DNA of 64,000 nt, taken from contig NOWV01000093.1 in the NCBI GenBank assembly GCA_003344405.1, positions 124,001 to 188,000 of the forward strand, read 5' to 3'. The position numbers and the translations under genes are program-made. The notes under the pieces are model-generated. The model was not told the origin of the DNA. It ran no database searches and saw nothing but the letters and a program-made list of their open reading frames with translations. Shown one piece after another: positions 19,317 to 31,224 of the stretch. Source of the stretch: Trichoplax sp. H2. Taxonomy: Eukaryota > Placozoa > Uniplacotomia > Trichoplacea. Positions within the stretch are counted from its first letter, which is position 1; every line of letters starts with the position of its first letter.

Positions 19317-21425
19317 CTAGCTACGTAAGACATCTTTAAGAGCGTTAACTAAATGTACAATGTCATCCATAACCGTATACACGTGAATGGAAAAGCGACA
19401 ATAAAGTTTCTGTTGTATCAGTTTTATGCTAACTTCTATCCAATGCTTCTTATATAGATCATTTCTCAATTTCACTACTCCATCTTCAGTTAGATCGTAT
19501 TTATGGTCTGGTAATTCGAATACACCCATAAATGGAGCAACCATATCTGGAGGAATTTGAAGCCGACGCGCTCCTTTCAGTTCGCGTTCTATGTAATTCA
19601 TGGCCTCTTCTCGTAACTTCATATTATAGTTTCGAATTTCGCTCTACAGAAGCAACAATAATTCATTCCTTAGTTCAGTTATATTGCAGACCAATCTTGA
19701 ATATTAATCTAAGCTAGAAAGCAACTTACACAAGCATACAGTACCCGGTAGGTGATATTCTCATGCGATTCGAGAAAATGATGTCAACCTTACATAACTA
19801 ATAGTACGTTTGATAGGCATAGCACTGTAATCTACAACTGGAATGTACATTTTATAGCAGCTAAATCAATGAGTATTAACTCTTGATTCCTATTAGCAGT
19901 CAGTAAATTGTGGACTGAAGTTTATATTTTGCCTTATTATTTATAAAATACATGAAAAGTACTCGTATGCAATGATATTGTACGGGTTACGGCTACTCAC
20001 CAATCCTCCTAAGCTATGCAAGTAATCAACTCCGGCACCGGCACAAATCTGGGAAGAATAATCCCTAGTACCTTGGCGATAAAAGTCCAGCTCAAATCCT
20101 TTATAACGATAATGGGAGACTATTAAAGAGTGTGTTTGTGATATAACGGTTGAATTAGCATAAAAGATAGCACAGCCACGCGGAGTAAATGCCCATTTGT
20201 GCATATTTCCTGTTAAAAGACAAGTTAAACTGTGAATAAATAATAGCGCGAGGTGCTTTCCATAGTGTGAGATATTGTTAATTGTAAATACTACAACTAT
20301 AATATAGCGATTCAAAATATGGGTAATAATAAATTTAGCCCTAGATTATGATATTAATATCGTTGTGATCCAATTTTAGAAATAGTTGAAATATAGTAGA
20401 AGTGAACTAGGAGTCTCAAGTGAAACACATGCATCCTCTAACAGTTATCCTTTAGCCAGTATAAAACAAACTCAACTCAACTATATCTTGAAGTTAGGTA
20501 AAAGTTATGACGCACAAGAAAGCAGTAATGTAGAATATAACATATCCTATGTTATTGCGGATACTATAAAATATTGTCAATGTGTACTTATACACTGTAC
20601 GTGTAATAATTAATGCAACAAGTCCTAGCACTGCCACTACTCTTAGGAGGATGTGGAGTAAACGTCCAAACCTGTAAAGTAGTCACACCCAAGTTCGTCA
20701 AGATGTAGTTCAATTTGACCTGGCGCATGAGCTCCATCAATAAAAGATATAATGTTTCTTTCTCTAGCCAATTTTATGATCGGTTTTATAGGCATTAGCA
20801 TAGCAGTGGGGCTTACTATGTAATCTATGATGGCAAATTTAATATCTGGATGCTCGTCAAACATTTGTCGGTAGCTGTTCACAATCTCTTGCGAATGACG
20901 AATGGGAAAAGTAAAATTGACAGAATATACCTTACAACCCGTCTCTTCCGCTATTTGTTGAGCGGCATACTGCATGGAGGTATAGGTTAAGTTATTGATT
21001 AAGATACCATCATTAGGAGTAAAGTTGGTCGACCTAAGAGCTGTCATGACACCTGCTGTTGCATTTAGAACAAAAGTCAAATTGTTACTTGATGATCCAA
21101 CTAGCTCTGCTACGCGAGCAATACTAGCTCGCCAATGATGAAGTACTTCATTTAAATTCCATTGGAAAGGATTTTTTTCCGCAATTTCTTCATATTTACT
21201 CTTCACTTTAAGTACCTGCCTTGGTACTCCACCGTACGATCCATGATCCAATATAAACAAATGTTGGCTATAACAAAAGTCATTTTGACGGATTTCTTTA
21301 CCAAATTTACTTTTGACGTCTGCTTGATCTTGTTCACCCCTTGATTTCATCAACGAATACAAAATATAGCCACCAGCAGCAGCAGATACTGCCAATGCTA
21401 CATGAGATCGATTTATTTCTGACAT
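19317..21425 (-). CDS. Class V PLP-dependent aminotransferase, 3 exons
   Basis: Isopenicillin-N-epimerase-like / cysteine-desulfhydrase-like class V aminotransferase fold enzyme; the substrate cannot be told. Exons 21425-20672, 20209-20001, 19643-19317, phases 1 and 0, 429 residues. Seen: N-terminal hydrophobic segment (about residues 8-26, VALAVSAAAGGYILYSLM) that could anchor it in a membrane; LDHGSYGGVP near residue 60, the usual start of the fold; phosphate-binding LNATAGV; cofactor-binding D230-G-A-H233; and catalytic Lys256 in TGNMHKW, which is created exactly at the exon 1/2 junction. The C-terminal small domain is complete and ends in a stop. Family members work on sulphur amino acids or related substrates in fungi, plants and bacteria. 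It is divergent from C1QBP with a repeat-filled promoter region between. Membrane anchoring is inference. Confidence 0.9.
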
Positions 21426-21597
21426 GATGATTCCCTTCTACCTTCGACACTGGATGCATCCAGCAATTGTGGCTAACGTGTCGATGGGGGTGTATGTTAT
21501 ATATGTTTCAGCCAACTTAAATGATTGACAACACCAACAATGATTTTTCTTCTCTTTCTTTCTTTACCTCCATAGGCAACACCCACGGCAGTACCAG

Positions 21598-22135
21598 TAC
21601 CATACCGTACTTACGTCACAGGCGCTACAAGCAATGTTTACAGTACGTTGTACTGTACTGTACTGTAAGTTGTCCACGAGTCATTTCCCTGTTGCTCGTC
21701 TTTTTAGTATGTCAGTGGTTAGTTTTAAACGCGAACGCCATCCACAATATGCTCCTTATTGTCATTGCAATATACAGTATTGACCATTATTGAGAGATAC
21801 AATACGTGATTTTAAAGGCCTGGACTCCACCACTTCATCATAGGATTTTTCGTAGACTTGGCTGAAACTGCTCTTGACACAGTAGGTATTACTATGAGTG
21901 AAGCAATAGCTTAGAACAACTGCAGGCTGCAGCGACACTGAGTGTACTGTACTGTACTGTACAATACAGTACAGACTACAGAGTCCTAACTGCACAAGGA
22001 CCAACGTGCTTACGGTACTGTACAGTACTGTACAGTACAGTCCAAGACTGAATGACTGACCTACAGTACAGTACAGTACTGTACTGTACTGTACTATACA
22101 CTGTACAGCATAGTACTGTAACTCTGTAAGTAGTA
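21598..22135. repeat. Palindromic TACTG/CAGTA runs
   Basis: Several runs of the 5-mer TACTG and its complement CAGTA (about 21645-21668, 21940-21975, 22010-22045, 22060-22140). Direct runs switch orientation, creating palindromic junctions such as gtactgtacagtactgtac that could form hairpins or cruciforms. The same motif recurs at 16510, 17747, 22550-22610, 23120, 28140-28230, 30700-30870 and 49800-49860. It is a microsatellite family; no protein is encoded. Confidence 0.8.
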
Positions 22136-22487
22136 CTGTACTAGTCCACGCGAGTCATTTCCCTGCTGCTCGTCTTTATAGTACAGTATGTCAGTGGTTA
22201 GTTTTAACCGCGAACGTCATCCTCAATATGCTCCTTACTGTCATTGCAATATACAGTATTGACTATTATTGAGAGATACCATACATGATTTTAAAGGCCT
22301 GAACCCAACCACTTCATCATAGGATTTTTCGTAGACTTTGCTGAAACTGCTCTTTACACAGTATATATTATAGTACACTATGAGTGAAGCAATAGCTAAG
22401 AACAACTGCAGGCTGCAGCGACACTGAGTGCACAGTACAGACTACAGAGTCCTAACTTCACAAGGACCAAGGTGCTCGTAAGCACCC
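21672..22487. repeat. Direct duplication of ~340 bp, offset 474 bp
   Basis: Copy 1 at about 21672-22010 and copy 2 at about 22145-22487 share long near-identical blocks (both start 'gtccacg..gagtcatttccctg' and include 'atgctcctta' and 'aacaactgcaggctgcagcg'). They differ by scattered substitutions and by TACTG-type insertions, for example the longer run inside copy 1 near 21940-21975. The block fills the divergent promoter region between the aminotransferase and C1QBP. No open frame is conserved between copies, so a non-coding segmental duplication is most likely. Confidence 0.85.
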
Positions 22488-22670
22488 CTACTGTACAGTA
22501 TTTGACTGTGTCCAAGACTGAATGGCTGACCTAAATATTCATACTACAGTACAATACTGTAGAAAGACCTTTTAGTACTGTAGACTTTGTACTGTACAGT
22601 AAGATGTACTGTAGACAAGTTCAACACGCACTTGCCAAAGCTCTGATGAGAATTGCTGCACGCCGGAAAA

Positions 22671-25600
22671 ATGTCGAAAATTCTCCAAGTGATGTCCAGC
22701 CGATTACTCTATTCTACTGTACAACGATCATTTACTAGGTCGTTCCATGTTAGTTCTTCAGTAGCCAACAAGTATTTACGTAGCAGTTTATTGGATAACT
22801 CAACCTCTGTTTTTCGGCTACCACCACAAGCCCAAAATTATCAATTCTTACCGAGACGTCTCCTCGCCTCTCAAAGTAAGTACAGTACAGTATGAACATT
22901 GCACAGCATGCAAAGATAGAAATTTCGATCTACGTACGCGTATATCATTACCAAACGAGTTTGCAAGCATTTAAATACACCTTATATCCTTTGGGGCATA
23001 CTTTACTAAAACGCTAAAATATCAATGATAGCAAGTGCAATCAACGACTTGTAGAAGGTAAATGGACATTGCACAATGCAAAGCATGGCCTGCAGGCGAC
23101 AGTATTCATATACCGTATACCTACATACAGTACTGTACAACTGTATGACAGCATGTGTCAGCAGATAGAAATAGCAAATACCATCGAGCTGCCGTCATGC
23201 AGGCTGCACCATTGACTTCGTCTATTGCTGGTAGAACGCATACTTGTATTTCAAGTTGATGCAAAGTCTATCATAGTACTTACCTTTGCAGAGCGTTAGC
23301 TTGCCGTTTACCATCGCAGCATGTTGTAGCTATTTGCTAATTAAAATTATCTATGATTCCATTAGGTATCACTAGGTATCAATGATATTTTGAAATTCTA
23401 GCACCGGTAGCATGATGCAATGCCATGCTGAACGCATGGTCATGGATAAATATAATACTGCAGCCGGTGATTGAAGCAGTTATTATTGGCATTGTTCGCT
23501 TAAAGTATTGCACTTGATGTCTTTGCATGCTATCAGTTACCAGTATGGGGGCAGTAGTTTAATCAGTATTAGCTTTTTCCTTCTTAGATTGTGATGGAAT
23601 GCTTTCCTGTGCCATTGAAAGGCCTAACATGAATTTACTGACTTTCGTTTTTTCTGAACGTTATGAGATATTGCAGCTTTTTCCTTCATTCTATACACAT
23701 TTACATTGTTACTGTTTGTGAATATCTATTTGTAAAACGGTAATAATTTTCTACGCTGTCTAAATCAAGCTAATGATCATTTAGTTAATCTTTCTACAGC
23801 AAATTCAGATCTATCATTAACATTACTGTACTGTAGGTATGATAAGAATTGGATTAAAGGTTGCGAAATACTGTACAGTAAATCACCGATCGAATTGTAT
23901 CTTCACGTGTCAATATTAGTTACCAGCAATTTTGTAAGGCAATACTGACCGGTAGACATAGACCGCATTGGTTACATATAATTTTAAATACTATGGAATA
24001 ATGTACTGTAGGTGCTGTATACAAAAATATTTAAAATATTGAATTTCACGATATCTATTATACTGTAGCTTAACCTATCCAATCTAACATACAGTACGAG
24101 TAAATGAAAAGAAATAATGTAGCGAATCAAAAGTTTCTACAATCTCTATTTAAAGATCATAGCATTCGTAGTTGTGATCGATATATGCAGTATGTATTCA
24201 AGCGGAGGGGATAGGAGATATCCTGAAAGTAATGCAGATTTCTAGAAATTTTGTTAGTGTACAGTACAATATTCTATCATTCTGTCTTATGTAGGATTGG
24301 TTTTAAAAATTTTTGACATCTAATTGATATTATTTTAAGGTGATGTGCAGGCAGTTGACTATTTCAATCGAGAAATTGAACTGGAATCCCAAGCATTATC
24401 AAATCTCCCAACGATAAAGAATTTTAAAGTTAGATTTTAAAGAATACATCTGATTATAATTATGATTAGTCTTTGAAACAGCTTTCTCTAACTACCTCTG
24501 TGTTCTTAAGCACGTTTGCTCAAATTACCTAGTACGATCAGGATTGTCAGCTACGATATTTTTGCTACGTCATGTGTTGATCTAATGGTCTAATTGCTAA
24601 CATTTTAGATAGAAACGTAAAAGTTGATTATGAGATGTAAATTTTAAATATTCTGCATTGGATAGTAAGTGATGAGGTAATGATCATGAACATAGTATTC
24701 ATGTACGATTTATTCTGCCTCTAATTGAAATCGTAGTGTGAAATACAAGGGACTCGTGCAACTTTTTGTCGAGAGCTAAATAACGAAAGGTAAGCTAATA
24801 TTTTATAATCATCAATTACATCCTTTGATCGGAGGTTTTTAGTAATAATGTAGTGAAACTATTAAGTTAACAAAACATCAACTTATAGTACACTTACAAC
24901 GATATCGTATGACACAGGACCCAGCGAGACTTGCTAATACACTAATTCATTTTCATTTAGTATAACTGTTACTATGGATATCAATGATAACGTGGAATCA
25001 AATATACCGGAATTTGATCCTGACGAGAATGTGGATGAGGATGATATAGATGGTGTAAGACAATGATATTGCGTAGAGTAGATGGTGTAATATTTTCGAT
25101 AAGATTTTATAATGAAAGGTATATTAATGTATCGTGCGATTCTTTCGGTCTTTAGGTATCATTTATGCCAGTATTTTCAGTTGAAATAAAGAAAAGATTG
25201 GTATAAGCAATTCTGCATCACTTGAATAACTGGCAATAGATTGGGGACTAACGTTCTCTTTACTTTAGGGAGATAGGATATTTATTCACTGCTCAATCGA
25301 TACGGAGAGTACTCCAGATACCCCGTTTTCTTTGAATGAGATTTACGTTCTTCCTAACGGTGTTGACGAAAAAAATGCATACTGTACCCGAGCTGAGAAT
25401 CAAGATTCGGTAGGATTGTTGTCATTGATATTCTATGCAATGATCTTTTTTTGCAATTTATACTTACTGTATATACGCTAATGTAGTAACAGAGTAGCAC
25501 TTGATACGATATCCATTGCAAATATAGCGGTAATACTAGGAGCTAATATAATAAATACAGTTTTCAATCAAGTTATTGCTTTCACTGTGCAATTTTGGAT

Positions 25601-25824
25601 TTAAAACATATGATTGACTGCCGTTACACATGGAGGCCTTCAAAATCTGATTTTGCTACATTTTTCTTTTATAGGAATTTTACGAGGTTATATATAATAG
25701 CTTGAGAGACCGAGGAATAGATCATAATTTTGCCCAACAGTTGAAGGATTTCTGTGATGTATTGGAGCATTCGGAGTATTATAAGTTTTTGCAAACTGTC
25801 CGTGATTTCTTTAAAGCGGAATAA
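22671..25824 (+). CDS. C1QBP: C1QBP / p32 / MAM33 homologue, 7 exons
   Basis: Acidic mitochondrial-matrix protein that forms a doughnut-shaped trimer; in the family it supports mitochondrial translation. Exons 22671-22875, 24340-24428, 24737-24789, 24961-25054, 25156-25200, 25269-25409, 25675-25824; total 258 residues (human 282). Seen: N-terminus rich in Arg/Ser without acids for about 50 residues (a matrix targeting peptide), then VDYFNREIELE, the ITVTMDIND strand, an acidic loop (PDENVDEDDIDG), VFSVEIKKR, and the diagnostic C-terminus RGIDHNF..LKDFCDVLEHSEYYKFL. Exon 2 ends at a weaker GTTAGA donor. Two ATGs are possible (22671, 22692); I took the first. Intron 1 is about 1.5 kb, the rest short. 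An AATAAA lies at 25992-25997. It is convergent with GATC, also mitochondrial. Confidence 0.9.
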
Positions 25825-27112
25825 TAAGTTATTATTCATCACAGTCTAATTTTATAACATTTTTTATCGATACATAATTAATTTGAATATCCAGTGCTAA
25901 GTTCAATTAATTATTCAGATGTATGATATAATTAACTTGAATACGTACTTCCGCTGTACGCTGTCCTCTTCGACATTGTTAATTTCATTACAATAAATTT
26001 CTTTATGCTATGCAAGTAAATTATATCATTTAAATTAGGATACTGGGCTACGATCTATGTTATGTATAATAGGTTTGTAATTACTGCTAATCAGCCAGCT
26101 ACGAAATGTATCGAGTATTATTTTGTATCAAGATTTTTGAACGCTCTTTCACAGCCGTTACTCAATGGTTCAAATGGTGCTCGTGGCAGCGGAATGTTAA
26201 TTATATTAGAGCATTATATTTCAACATGTACCTCCATATGGCACTACCTTCAGTAGCGATCGATATAATATTTCCTCAGATGAGATTTCTCTTCTCTAAA
26301 ATGGATAGACATTTATCATTGAATGACATTAAGAGTGTAATGCTTTCGATATACTGTACATATATTGTAGCCTTATAGGAACGTCATGCAATATGCAGAT
26401 TTAACTGCCTGACAAGTAGGTGTTTTCTGCTAGTTATTAATTAGATGACGTAGATACCGTAAAACCGATATTACTGCTAATATCTAAAGTGAAATGCAAC
26501 AGCACACTCGGCAATTTGGGCAGGTATTGATGATACACCTGAAACCGATGAACTGAAAGCCAACTTTAAAGCGTAAGCTTAAGTTTATAGTAACTGTAAT
26601 ACTGTACACGTATGTATAGAATTTTACTCATCATTATACAACGCATCATAGGTTTGTAGTGGGATTGACGAAGTGAAAGTAGAGCTTTCTTAGAATAGAA
26701 ATCGACCTAAGTATCCACAGATAGAATAATGCACGAAAAACGATCGTAAAGATTCACATAATAAATTTGTATTCCTAGTTAATCGGTAGATGATATACAG
26801 TTTTAATCCAAGGATGCCAATTAAATAATAGAACATTTTAGAAATTTTTGACTTATTGAGTTATGCTAGTTTGAGCCTCTTCATATATTAAATGAAAGCC
26901 ACGATTAATTTATTTACAAGCATGCATCATGAACTGCAGTTATCAAACAAGTGATGATTTATTGGAAATATAGATAAAAAAGCTTGCCAATTAAAGCTTG
27001 GTCATTCTTTAGCGTTTAAATCGCTAGAGCTACGCATTTTCTCGCCTACACATAATTTAACAGCTATTAATAATATAATCTTCAGAGTTTGAATCCATGT
27101 AATAAATTGCCG
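25825..27112. other. 3'-3' intergenic region
   Basis: Lies between the convergent C1QBP and GATC genes and carries the C1QBP poly(A)-type signal. Overlapping open frames at 26062-26378 are not alike any family and are read as chance. Nothing else seen. Confidence 0.5.
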
Positions 27113-29364
27113 TTATGTACAGTTTGACTTTAGTTCTAGTATCTTACTTGTAGGAGCGGTAAAGTAGTCTTGAAATATTTTGTGAGCATTTCCTAATATT
27201 TCTTCTTTGTTTACAGTTTCTCCATCTTGACCAGAATTCATGTACATTTCTCTACAAGATATTAATAACGCAATATTTTATCTTCAAAATTGTCGAAGAA
27301 CAATAATTTCTTAAGAACAGCTACTTCACATTTCATTTATGAAGTAAATAAATTGCGAACTTAGTTAGGCAAGGTTACATTGATTGATTACAACTTCTTA
27401 ATAGCAATAGTTATTGATAGCAGGAATGCTATGATACCAACGTCATGAATGGTTAATACAGTGACAAATCGATTAAATATACTGTATATTATCAGCTTGC
27501 ATACTGTACCTTTCATCGACACAGGTGTACATAGGATCGACATTCTTGGTATCAACTTCTTGGAGGCGATCTGCTGCGGATATAATGGTATTTAATTTCT
27601 CCAATGCTTGATGTTTTTCAATTGGAGTCAGAGTTAACTCTTCTAAATATGTTGTGTCACTTTCATCTAGATATTGCTGTAATAAGCAAATTTTAAAGTA
27701 GATTAGATGTAATAATTGGAGACACGTAACAGAATTACGCGTATATCGCAACGCTTGTTTCATGTCAGGCCATCCCACAAACTTAAGAAGGCAATAATAT
27801 ATGCTGCAAGTACTGTAGGTGATTCCGCGATTACAAATGAATATTACATGTACGCATAAAATAAGAAATCCTGTATCAGATAAAATGACTTTGCTGGGAC
27901 GGATTGTAGGCCAGTGAAGTATTATTGTCTACTGTATAAATACGTAGATCTTACAAACAACATAAGCAAGATCCTTATAAGTTAAAGGGAAGTTATAGCC
28001 TTACAGGCTCGTTTTCATAAAATGACTTACAGTTATATACTTTACTTATATACTTATGAAGGAGCAAGTTGTCAAATACAAATGAACTCGTTCATTCGAT
28101 ACGTTGGCGCAACTACTGTACCGTATATACTGTAGAACTTTAGAATGATATTGTGAAATTTTTCTCTTTTACCTCCATACTACAGTACGGTAAGACGTGT
28201 AATTGCATATTTTTAGCACAGTATATACTGTACTGTCCAATGTTCATACAATAATGGTTATGCATTGACATCAAGTGGTATACTCTTTATTAGGGAGCCT
28301 GTATCAATTTTGAGGGAATAAAATAGGAATTACAGTTTACGATGTATTACATCCGAGTTGGTATACTGGAAGGTTTATAAACTACTTGTACATCAATCAA
28401 CTACTGCTCAAGATAAACGCAGGCTGACAAGCGAATTTTGAGGGAAAAACTAGGAATTACAGTTTACGATGTATTGCATCCGAGTTGGTATACTGGAAGG
28501 TTTATAAACTACTTGTACATCAATCAACTACTGCTCAAGATAAACACAGTCTGACAAGCGAATTTTGAGGGAAAAACTAGGAATTACAGTTTACGATGCA
28601 TTGCATCCGAGTTGGTATACTGGAAGGTTTATAAACTACTTGTACATCAATCAACTACTGCTCAAGATAAACACAGGCTGACAAGCGAATTTTGCAAAAC
28701 TAAATTATCGTCTAGACGTGAGGAAAGCATAGTGCATAGAAACCTTCAGAACCCCTTTTAATAGTGCATGAACACCTCGTGTTTGTACAATACAAACCTT
28801 GTTTGGGTTTCTTTCCCAATATTCATTTATAGACCATGTTGGTTGAGGAGGAATCTGTATATAAACTGGAATTAAGATCGAGAATACATGGATTGTATAC
28901 TATTATATAATTATAATAACTATCTAAGATCAATTTTAAAAGGATACCGTTCAAAACAAACAATAATGTTACTATTGGATACGTTACATAATGAAGCAAT
29001 CTGACTTGTATATCCTATTCTATAATAGAATCATCCTTCTATCACTTTTCTTTTCCACTCAGAAGATTACGTCATTGGATAAAGTGAAAGAAATAGCGAT
29101 AAGGAAATATTACTTCCATCGTCTACACGTATGGAATCCAATGTTAGACGGTGGTAATTGTTAGGCTTCTTGCCAATATAGTATCAAAACTATTGGAGAA
29201 TGATGGAGGGATTTGTCGAATGCACTTGACTATTGGCATTAAGGTAACATACGATTACTCGTTGTTTATGATAAAGTATCGCCACTTACCGCAGCTATTG
29301 AACGGATGTGGCAGTTGAAAGGCTTTGCCAAGATTTGCGGAAGGTTTAACAGCCATCGATGCAT
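27113..29364 (-). CDS. GATC: GatC, mitochondrial Glu-tRNA(Gln) amidotransferase subunit C, 4 exons
   Basis: Subunit C of the GatCAB complex that converts mischarged Glu-tRNA(Gln) to Gln-tRNA(Gln) in mitochondria. Exons 29364-29290, 28854-28798, 27676-27510, 27251-27113; all GT..AG and in phase, 145 residues (human 136). Seen: exon 1 encodes a basic, hydrophobic leader (MHRWLLNLPQILAKPF) typical of a matrix-targeting peptide; exon 2 has PPQPTWSINEYW; exon 3 the core LTLTPIEKHQALEKLN..ADRLQEVDTKNVDPM; exon 4 NAHKIFQDYFTAPTSK, matching the human 'NSHRVVEEYFVAPP' end. Intron 2 (1.1 kb) contains a 127-bp triple repeat. The first codons lie inside a 201-bp tandem duplication, so a truncated copy of the start region sits just upstream. 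Confidence 0.9.
28306..28687. repeat. 127-bp tandem repeat, 3 copies, in GATC intron 2
   Basis: Three nearly identical head-to-tail units start at 28306, 28434 and 28561, and the first bases of a fourth appear at 28688. Each begins aattttgaggga and ends ctgacaagcg. The first unit is a little more diverged. The array lies wholly within an intron on the opposite strand of GATC and has no conserved open frame. Confidence 0.92.
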
Positions 29365-29751
29365 ACCTGCACAGCAGCAATAGCGAATTGATTACTCTTT
29401 TATATGCGTAGTATTCCTATTCCCAAATATGGATACAATGTATATGCGTCTATTATTTCTGTAGGATGGCTTTCTTTCACCTTGCTCCACCCTGGCTCAG
29501 AGCTCAGCAAATGATGGACTCTTATTGAACATATAGATCATAAAGGTATTAACAAAACGATGCATACCTGCACAGTAGCAACAGCGAATTGATTACTCTT
29601 TTATACGCGTAGTATTTCTATTCCCAATATGGATACAATGTATATGCGTCTATTATTTCTGTAGGATGGCTTTCTTTCACCTTGCTCCACCTTGGCTCAG
29701 AGCTCAGCAAACGATGGACTCTTATTGAACATATAGATCATGAAGGTATTG
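29357..29751. repeat. 201-bp tandem duplication over the GATC start
   Basis: Copy 1 (29357-29550) and copy 2 (29558-29751) are offset by 201 bases, both starting cgatgcatacctgcacag and ending near 'aaggtatt'. The left edge of copy 1 includes the GATC initiator ATG, so copy 2 carries a second ATG-CAT in the same orientation but without the downstream leader sequence. The duplicated block is probably the GATC 5' UTR and promoter. Confidence 0.9.
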
Positions 29752-29984
29752 GACCGAACCGAACCTTTCTCAGGTCTAAATTTGAACCATACATAACAGC
29801 ACTCACACTGGAAATTTCATTTACATTGGCTAAGAGAAGAGAACTCTGCCGTCACCGGGCTTGCGCGTTGCGACTGATTGAGGTTACGACCGACTGACAG
29901 ACGGATGTCTTTGGTTCACGATTTTGATAATAACATCCGAATCATAATATTCACTCCAGGACAGTACGAGTTATGCTATAAATC

Positions 29985-30330
29985 TGATTTGGGATGATTG
30001 ACGATACTTGATTTGACCAGAGTAGCAGACCCCTACGGTACAGTATATTGATGGGAAAATATTGATCAAAACACGGAATGACGTCTTCAATTTAATTTGG
30101 AATGATGTACGATAACTGATTTTACAAGGGGTACCAGACCACTGCTAACGCTGCTATATGGATGGGAAAATATGGATCAAAACCCCGAATCTACGGTATT
30201 CAACCTGATTTGGAATGATTGACGACAGTTGATTTGATCAGGGTAGCAGCCAGACCCCTGCTCTATTGATCAATACACCGAATGGCGGTATTCAACCTGA
30301 TTTAGAATGATTGACGATAATTGATTTTAG
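29985..30330. repeat. Degenerate ~110-bp tandem array
   Basis: Four diverged units recur with 'atgattgacgata' near 29992, 30101, 30212 and 30305 (spacing about 109, 111 and 94), each followed by a 'gtagcagacccctgct'-like block and, in the first two, 'gatgggaaaatat'. The units differ by many substitutions, so the array is old. Confidence 0.75.
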
Positions 30331-30689
30331 CAGGATGAGAAAATTCATGGATACTGCCACTGTCTATTTTTAGCCTTCATGCATTCATGGTCACGCCCAA
30401 TGCAGTACAATTACAATGTCAGTCCGATTTTCAAATGTGCAAAGGTTAGTAGAGAAGTGTTCAAGAGTACTACAGACTACAGGGTATCTCATAAAAAATC
30501 TACGATGATTGAAATGATATGAAAATGTAATATCATGACCAAATTAGACAAATTTGGTATCAATCGATAGCTTAGATGTGTAAAAATTCAAATATCGAAA
30601 TAAAAAATGGAAAAAATATCAATTTATACAGTAGATCAGAAAGGGATTGAACCGGACCGAACCGTTCTCAGGTCTAATGAGTACAGACT

Positions 30690-30870
30690 GTCAGCAGTAT
30701 TGTACTGTACTCAGTGTGCTGTCCTCTTGTACAGTACAGTACACCCAGAACTACAGTATACTGTACACTGTACACTGTACGGTACAGTACCATCCTGTAC
30801 TGTTCGTGGTAATCGGTAGTACAGTACTGTCATGCTCAGTACAGTCATGCTCGGTACAGTCATGCTCAGA
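30690..30870. repeat. CAGTA/TACTG-rich low-complexity block
   Basis: Runs of gtactgtac, cagtacagtac and cactgtacactgtac, followed by a triplicated 'tcatgctc(a/g)gtacag' unit at about 30828-30866. It is the same motif family as at 21.6-22.1 kb. Open frames crossing it are Cys/Val/Tyr/Ser-rich by-products of the repeat. Confidence 0.75.
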
Positions 30871-31224
30871 TCAGGTGTCATCAAAGCAGGCGGCCGATGA
30901 CATAAAAATAAATTTCTTGTTGATTTTTTTTTCATCGACCATTTTTCCATCCGATTGCTGCAGCGATTGCCGATCGGACCAACTTTATCCATTTCTATTG
31001 GCAAGTTCTCCTGGTAAAACGAGGCCAAATTCATTCTGCAATCACCAGGAAAGAGACAGAGTGAAGAGAAAGGGCCATTTCTACCGGTGATGATGAAGTT
31101 GTCAATCACTAAACTAGTTTACGGGTGATAGAATAGCAAGAAGCGCGTTATTAAGTAGTTTATTCAAATAGCAATCGACAACGATACTTGGGTAACGATA
31201 TAATCGGCTTAAGTTATCACCATT

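Larger units (their letters stand above)
29365..31224. other. Repeat-rich intergenic region upstream of GATC
   Basis: Contains the 201-bp duplication, a degenerate array of ~110-bp units (29985-30330) and TACTG/CAGTA runs (30690-30870). A ~45-base segment beginning 'tagatca' and containing 'accgaaccg' followed by 'tctcaggtctaa' occurs twice, at 29737-29782 and 30632-30680. The open frames here fall in these repeats or in simple sequence and are not accepted as genes. Confidence 0.55.

Noticed and set aside
30607-31109. Overlapping open frames on both strands rich in Cys, Val, Tyr and Ser
   Set aside because: They are generated by CAGTA/TACTG runs, which stay open in several frames.
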